Shown here piece after piece: positions 60,536 to 64,000 of a DNA stretch of 64,000 nt. Source of the DNA: Pseudoalteromonas amylolytica (lineage in GTDB: Bacteria > Pseudomonadota > Gammaproteobacteria > Enterobacterales > Alteromonadaceae); NCBI RefSeq assembly GCF_001854605.1, contig NZ_MKJU01000038.1:17401-81400 (forward strand), given 5' to 3'. Within the stretch, counting starts at the first letter, position 1; the number at the start of each line of letters is the position of its first letter. The notes under the pieces were generated by a model. The model saw only the letters and a list, made by a program, of their open reading frames with translations, searched no databases and had not been told where the DNA came from. The translations under genes and the position numbers were made by a program.

Positions 60536-62671
60536 ATGGCTACAATGAATGAAGTAAGTTTTTCAAGGAAAGTAAAAGAAGTGCATTTTGGGGCTTGGGT
60601 GTTTGATCCCAAAACTCAAACTCTTTCAGATGGAGAAGTTGAAAGAGAGCTTGAACCTTTGTTATTCAAGTTACTTTCTTATTTTATTATCAACAATGAC
60701 CAAGTGATCACAAGGCAAAATTTGGTTGACGATGTTTGGTGTCAAAATTATGTTGATGATAATGCCATTAATCGTGCTATTTCAGAGCTTCGAAAGATAC
60801 TGAAGTCAGATAAGCAAAGGAGCATAGTATTAAAAACACATTATCGCAAAGGATATAGTTTTGTTTTTGAGCCTATTATTATTTACCACGATCAGCTATC
60901 TTCCGAAACACATCAGACTTCTCCAGAGACTCCTTTTACACACCATCAAGCTGATACTCTCATCAAAAATACCGGAAAACCCAAGCGCTCGAAAAGCATA
61001 ATAATTGGGACTTTTTTTGCAGGTGCCCTCGCGCTGGTATCAATTGGCAGTCAATTTAAGTCGTTAGAAAATTCAGAGCCAGATATCGTAGAAAGTACCA
61101 TTGAAGAAAGTGTTTTATCTTGGATTGAGGGACGTTATACCTTACTTAATTTATCACCAGATAAACGACAGCTATTATTTGCGTTTGTGCCAAGTGATGG
61201 GCAAAACTATACACTGGTAGTAAAAGATCTCAATACTGGATATGAAAAGCGCTTGGGCGAAGAGCAAGTTAATTACTTCCCTGTGGGTTGGTCGGTTGAC
61301 TCAAGCACTGTTTATTATCGCATCGTCAAAGACGATACCTGCCAAGTTTGGCGCTTAAACGCAGACTTTAATTCTAGCAGCGAATACCTCTTTCCATGCG
61401 AACCCGCAGGCCTATCTGGGATCGGTGTTGATAATGATCACTTTATTTACTCTAAACGCGGCTACAGAAACAAGGACGAACTGGCAGCATTGACCAGCCG
61501 AAACCTTGTTTCAGGTGAGGAATATCAAATTACTTCACCAAACTTGAATTCAAATGGTGATAGCTTACTGGCCTATATTCCTGAAAAAGAAACCATCATA
61601 TTTGAGCGCTTGCAGTTCGATACCAGTGAGCTATACATGACTGATTTAGATGGGGGTAATCAAGTCAAATTATATGAGGCTAAAAACAGAATTTGGGCGC
61701 TTAACTATGACCGTGAAAATAATATGTTGGTGTGGCTCGATACGGCGGAAAGTAAAGTATATGGATACTCCCTTGATGAAAATAAGCTAACCAATATCAC
61801 TAAGCTTGTGGGAAATATTAATTATGCAAGCTATCAATCAATTGGGCTAAGTGAGTTTTTAGCGGTAAGCTACCCATTTTTACAAGACATCTATAGCTAT
61901 GATCTTGAATCAGGCCAACTGACAGAAAAAGTTAAAAGCCCTTATGAAGACGTATTTGCACTTGATGTGCAAGATCACATCATTTTATTGAGGCGAGTTG
62001 GTAAAAAGCTGGCTATCAAGAAGGTTGATAGCAGTGGACAAGTGTCTGCGCTAGGTTTACCCGATGGTCAGTATTCAGCGATAAGCTACAACAAGGAACA
62101 AAATCATCTACTCGTTCAACTTCAAAATAAAATAGATGTATATGACTATGAAACTTTGTCGCTGGTTGCCTCTATTGAAGTTGACGGTATTATCATATCG
62201 TCTGAGTTTTTACTTAATAATCGAATTGGCTATGTAGTACTCGATGAGCAAAAAGTAAGAAGTCGAGCCTATATTTACTCGTTGGACGATAGCAAAGAAA
62301 CTAAATTACCCATGGTTAATTTGCGTTGGGTTGGACAATTAAATGAATATCAGTATGTAACCCTATCTTCAGATGACAAACTGCTGTTATATGACGCAAA
62401 GCAAGGTGAAGTGTCGATAACAGTTGATTTGCCAAAAGCATTGTACAAGCACTCTGAAGCCATTGGCGATGGTCTTTATTATCACTCAGATGGAAAAACT
62501 ATCTATCGGGTAGATTTCTATGCTGAAGAACCCATGAAAGAGATATATTCAGTCGATGCATCAAAGTTTGTTATTCAAAACCTCCGTATATCTTCGAGCT
62601 CAGGCCAGTTATTGCTAGATATATTAGAAGTGAAGCAAAACCAGCTACTCAAAGTCAAAGTACAGGGCTAA
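60536..62671 (+). CDS. Membrane-anchored winged-helix regulator with TolB-like propeller
   Basis: 711 residues. N-terminal OmpR-type winged helix at 12-115 (ELEPLLFKLLSYFIINNDQV ... TRQNLVDDVWCQ ... NAINRAISELRKILK ... HYRKGYSFVFEP); TM near 153-173 (SIIIGTFFAGALALVSIGSQ); the rest is a large extracytoplasmic beta-propeller of TolB/WD40-like repeats (LNLSPDKRQLLFAFVPSDG, VVKDLNTGYEKRLGE, NYDRENNMLVWLDT). It is of the CadC/ToxR type, which binds DNA from the membrane in response to periplasmic cues. ATG at 60536; an ATG three codons on is possible. Lies upstream of a small peptide/lipoyl-protein locus that it might control. Confidence 0.87.
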   Translation: MATMNEVSFSRKVKEVHFGAWVFDPKTQTLSDGEVERELEPLLFKLLSYFIINNDQVITRQNLVDDVWCQNYVDDNAINRAISELRKILKSDKQRSIVLKTHYRKGYSFVFEPIIIYHDQLSSETHQTSPETPFTHHQADTLIKNTGKPKRSKSIIIGTFFAGALALVSIGSQFKSLENSEPDIVESTIEESVLSWIEGRYTLLNLSPDKRQLLFAFVPSDGQNYTLVVKDLNTGYEKRLGEEQVNYFPVGWSVDSSTVYYRIVKDDTCQVWRLNADFNSSSEYLFPCEPAGLSGIGVDNDHFIYSKRGYRNKDELAALTSRNLVSGEEYQITSPNLNSNGDSLLAYIPEKETIIFERLQFDTSELYMTDLDGGNQVKLYEAKNRIWALNYDRENNMLVWLDTAESKVYGYSLDENKLTNITKLVGNINYASYQSIGLSEFLAVSYPFLQDIYSYDLESGQLTEKVKSPYEDVFALDVQDHIILLRRVGKKLAIKKVDSSGQVSALGLPDGQYSAISYNKEQNHLLVQLQNKIDVYDYETLSLVASIEVDGIIISSEFLLNNRIGYVVLDEQKVRSRAYIYSLDDSKETKLPMVNLRWVGQLNEYQYVTLSSDDKLLLYDAKQGEVSITVDLPKALYKHSEAIGDGLYYHSDGKTIYRVDFYAEEPMKEIYSVDASKFVIQNLRISSSSGQLLLDILEVKQNQLLKVKVQG

Positions 62672-62686
62672 TTTGACTGCCATAAT

Positions 62687-62711
62687 GAGCTATTGCGTTA
62701 TTCAATAGCTC
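62687..62711 (+). terminator. Hairpin after the winged-helix regulator gene
   Basis: GAGCTATTG/CAATAGCTC, 9-bp perfect stem, 7-base loop; no strong T-run. Confidence 0.5.
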
Positions 62712-62972
62712 TCCATTACCTTTCTTTGGAACTCGTTTCTCCTTTCGAAGACAAAGATCTGCTTGCTGCGTGTTCTATATGTTGTTTTTTGATCTAATGC
62801 AATAATCGACTTTTGAAAAAATGCTATGAATAAGCTGGACTACTAGTGAGTTTTCACCGTTTCTTCTTGTAGTTATGACACTAATGCAGGTTTTTTTGTT
62901 CTTATATTAATTTTTGTTTCATAAGGAACGAGATATCAAACATTATGACTTGAAAATACTTTGATTTTTAAA

Positions 62973-63021
62973 ATAAAACCTTATAAAACAATGGTTTATT
63001 TTTTTATAAATAAGGTTTTAT
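62973..63021. repeat. Inverted repeat ATAAAACCTTAT/ATAAGGTTTTAT
   Basis: 12-bp perfect arms around 25 bases, in A/T-rich DNA upstream of the peptide gene; possible operator or RNA hairpin. Confidence 0.55.
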
Positions 63022-63131
63022 AATTTCTTGTTTTTGCCTTGTTTGGGTAATGTAGTTATCAAGCAAGCGGGCCAGATGAATGGTACCGCGGATTGAATAC
63101 ATACATTTATACAACAACAAGGAAAACAACA

Positions 63132-63263
63132 ATGTTCTTAAAGCTGAAAACTAAAAAACTTAAAAAGCTAGTAAACAACGAAGCATTAAATACACAGCAA
63201 ACAAAACAAATTGCTGGTGGCACAAACACAGATACGGCTAGACCAACTACTCAAATGGATTAA
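63132..63263 (+). CDS. 43-aa peptide precursor with double-glycine leader (RiPP/bacteriocin-like)
   Basis: Sequence MFLKLKTKKLKKLVNNEALN, then TQQTKQIAGG, then TNTDTARPTTQMD. ATG follows AAGGAAAACAAC. A basic, leader-like N-half ending in AGG at residues 28-30 fits C39-type cleavage and export; the predicted core is 13 residues with five Thr and no Cys or Ser. Leaders of the form LKxKKLKxL...AGG are, as I recall, frequent in Pseudoalteromonas and often annotated as class I lanthipeptide precursors, but without Cys this core could not form lanthionine. The next gene, 17 bp after, encodes a lipoyl-domain protein of the kind that forms export systems. Confidence 0.72.
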   Translation: MFLKLKTKKLKKLVNNEALNTQQTKQIAGGTNTDTARPTTQMD

Positions 63264-63280
63264 TAAATGCGTGCATGTAA

Positions 63281-63859
63281 ATGCAACATAGACTAAGACT
63301 AGGAAAGAGATTTTTGATTGAACTAAATGGATTGCTAGTAGCGCCTTTAATGATGACGACTTTGGTAGGGAAGCTGACGTTTCAAGCGCCTACAACGGAG
63401 TTCTACTATGCCAGAGAGGCAGGCGTTGTCGTTGAGAGTGTGTTCGAACCGGGTAATATCGTTCAAAAAGGCGATGTTATTTTAAAATACCTCACCGAGC
63501 TAGACAGAGAGACTCTACAACAGTTGAACGTAAATCAAGAAGGATTCGTTGATTACGTTCGTAGGGCCTCTGAGCAAGGGGGAAGTTACAGCTCAGGAGA
63601 TATCCTAGCAAAAATCAGTAGTAATACGTCAATGGGAGTACTGCTTGTTGAAGGGCCTGTATTTCAAGATGCGTCTAAACTAAAACAACTTTGGACATGC
63701 TTGAATGGTTTAAAAAAGCGGGTTGTAGTAGATGGTGTCCATGATAACCAGATACTTCTCTCCATTAAGTTAAGCGAGTCTGATTACAGTAACAAAGTAT
63801 GGTATCAAAATGAGTCGCAAGTGACGTTATCAACAAATGAGAGGCCATGTGCACAATAG
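63281..63859 (+). CDS. Short biotinyl-lipoyl-domain protein (membrane-fusion/HlyD-like)
   Basis: 192 residues. A hydrophobic stretch (LIELNGLLVAPLMMTTLVG) near the N-terminus may anchor it. A lipoyl-like beta-barrel half follows (YYAREAGVVVESVFEPGNIV QKGDVILKY), the pattern of the HlyD/MFP family; a second half-motif is at SYSSGDILAKIS. The long helical hairpin of normal HlyD proteins is missing (about 380 residues usual), so it is a reduced form. It likely works with the peptide gene before it; the transporter would be past the window end. The length is set by the stop at 63857-63859. Confidence 0.7.
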   Translation: MQHRLRLGKRFLIELNGLLVAPLMMTTLVGKLTFQAPTTEFYYAREAGVVVESVFEPGNIVQKGDVILKYLTELDRETLQQLNVNQEGFVDYVRRASEQGGSYSSGDILAKISSNTSMGVLLVEGPVFQDASKLKQLWTCLNGLKKRVVVDGVHDNQILLSIKLSESDYSNKVWYQNESQVTLSTNERPCAQ

Positions 63860-63883
63860 CTGCTCTGGCCTAAATTTGCTCTA

Positions 63884-64000
63884 ACCTCACCGCAAAGTAA
63901 AAACCTCACTGCAAAGTAAAACCTCACTGCAAAGTAAAACCCCACAGCAAAGTAAAAACCTCACCGCAAAGTAAAAACCTCACCGCAAAGTAAAAACCTC
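63884..64000 (+). repeat. Tandem 18-19 bp repeat, ACCTCACCGCAAAGTAAAA
   Basis: Six full copies (63884, 63903, 63921, 63939, 63958, 63977) and the start of a seventh at the window end. Copies alternate between 18 and 19 bp by the length of the A-run, with substitutions at CAC(C/T)G and CCACAG in copy 4. It starts 25 bp after the lipoyl-protein stop and continues beyond the window. Confidence 0.85.

Larger units (their letters stand above)
62672..63131. promoter_or_regulatory. Upstream region of the peptide gene
   Basis: 460 bp, very A/T-rich. It has a terminator-like hairpin right after the regulator gene (62687-62711) and a 12-bp-arm inverted repeat (ATAAAACCTTAT at 62973-62984, ATAAGGTTTTAT at 63010-63021) about 110 bp before the peptide start. 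Presumed promoter of the 63132 gene. Confidence 0.5.

Noticed and set aside
63884..64000. CRISPR array at the window end
   Set aside because: Units are directly adjacent without spacers; it is a simple tandem repeat.

Overview
The window is chromosomal DNA around the replication origin of a marine gammaproteobacterium, most likely Pseudoalteromonas or a close relative. The evidence is gene order (rpmH-rnpA-yidD-yidC-mnmE; dnaA-dnaN-recF-gyrB; mioC-oriC-mnmG-rsmG-parAB-atpIBEFHAGDC), protein sequences resembling Alteromonadales orthologues, and a prolidase at the left edge that resembles the Alteromonas organophosphorus acid anhydrolase. This assignment comes from recognition, not from a database search.

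Layout. 1-10.4 kb: pepQ (partial), sltY, the fadBA beta-oxidation operon, tusA, a small lipoprotein, and glyQS. 10.4-18.3 kb: an exported protein of unknown function, then dnaA-dnaN-recF-gyrB on the minus strand, with two parS sites inside recF and a GATC-rich dnaA upstream region. 18.3-26.8 kb: rpmH, rnpA, yidD, yidC, a ccdA/tlpA/thioredoxin-like trio, a CadC-like regulator with TPRs, and mnmE.

26.76-45.70 kb is an integrated genomic island of about 18.9 kb in the 3' end of mnmE. It is bounded by 18-bp imperfect direct repeats (15/18) that each carry the last codons of mnmE; the original mnmE terminator now lies beyond the right repeat. The island carries a tyrosine integrase, AlpA/excisionase-like HTH proteins, a DUF927 helicase-like ATPase, a type I restriction-modification operon (half-HsdS, DUF2188 protein, small protein, HsdM, a 38-aa microprotein, DinD, HsdS, HsdR, YgjP-type metalloprotease), a MobI-like protein preceded by an 820-bp repeat-rich noncoding stretch that could be an oriT, an XRE repressor with three matching operators, two related single-TM microproteins, and a lipoprotein. 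It looks like an integrative and mobilizable element with a defence cargo. The most unusual parts are the microprotein bridging hsdM and dinD, built of palindromes that encode the same (N/D)HxxxVxKMV-type peptide motif found inside DinD, and the sets of short repeats mirrored at both island ends.

45.7-60.3 kb: an EAL phosphodiesterase, a PEP mutase/isocitrate lyase family enzyme, mioC, the probable oriC (16 GATC sites and DnaA boxes in about 420 bp), mnmG, rsmG, parAB and the complete F-type ATP synthase operon. 60.5-64 kb: a second membrane-anchored winged-helix regulator with a TolB-like propeller, a 43-aa peptide with a double-glycine leader, a short lipoyl-domain (membrane-fusion-like) protein, and a tandem 18-19 bp repeat running off the window end. 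This right edge looks like the start of a small peptide production/export locus.
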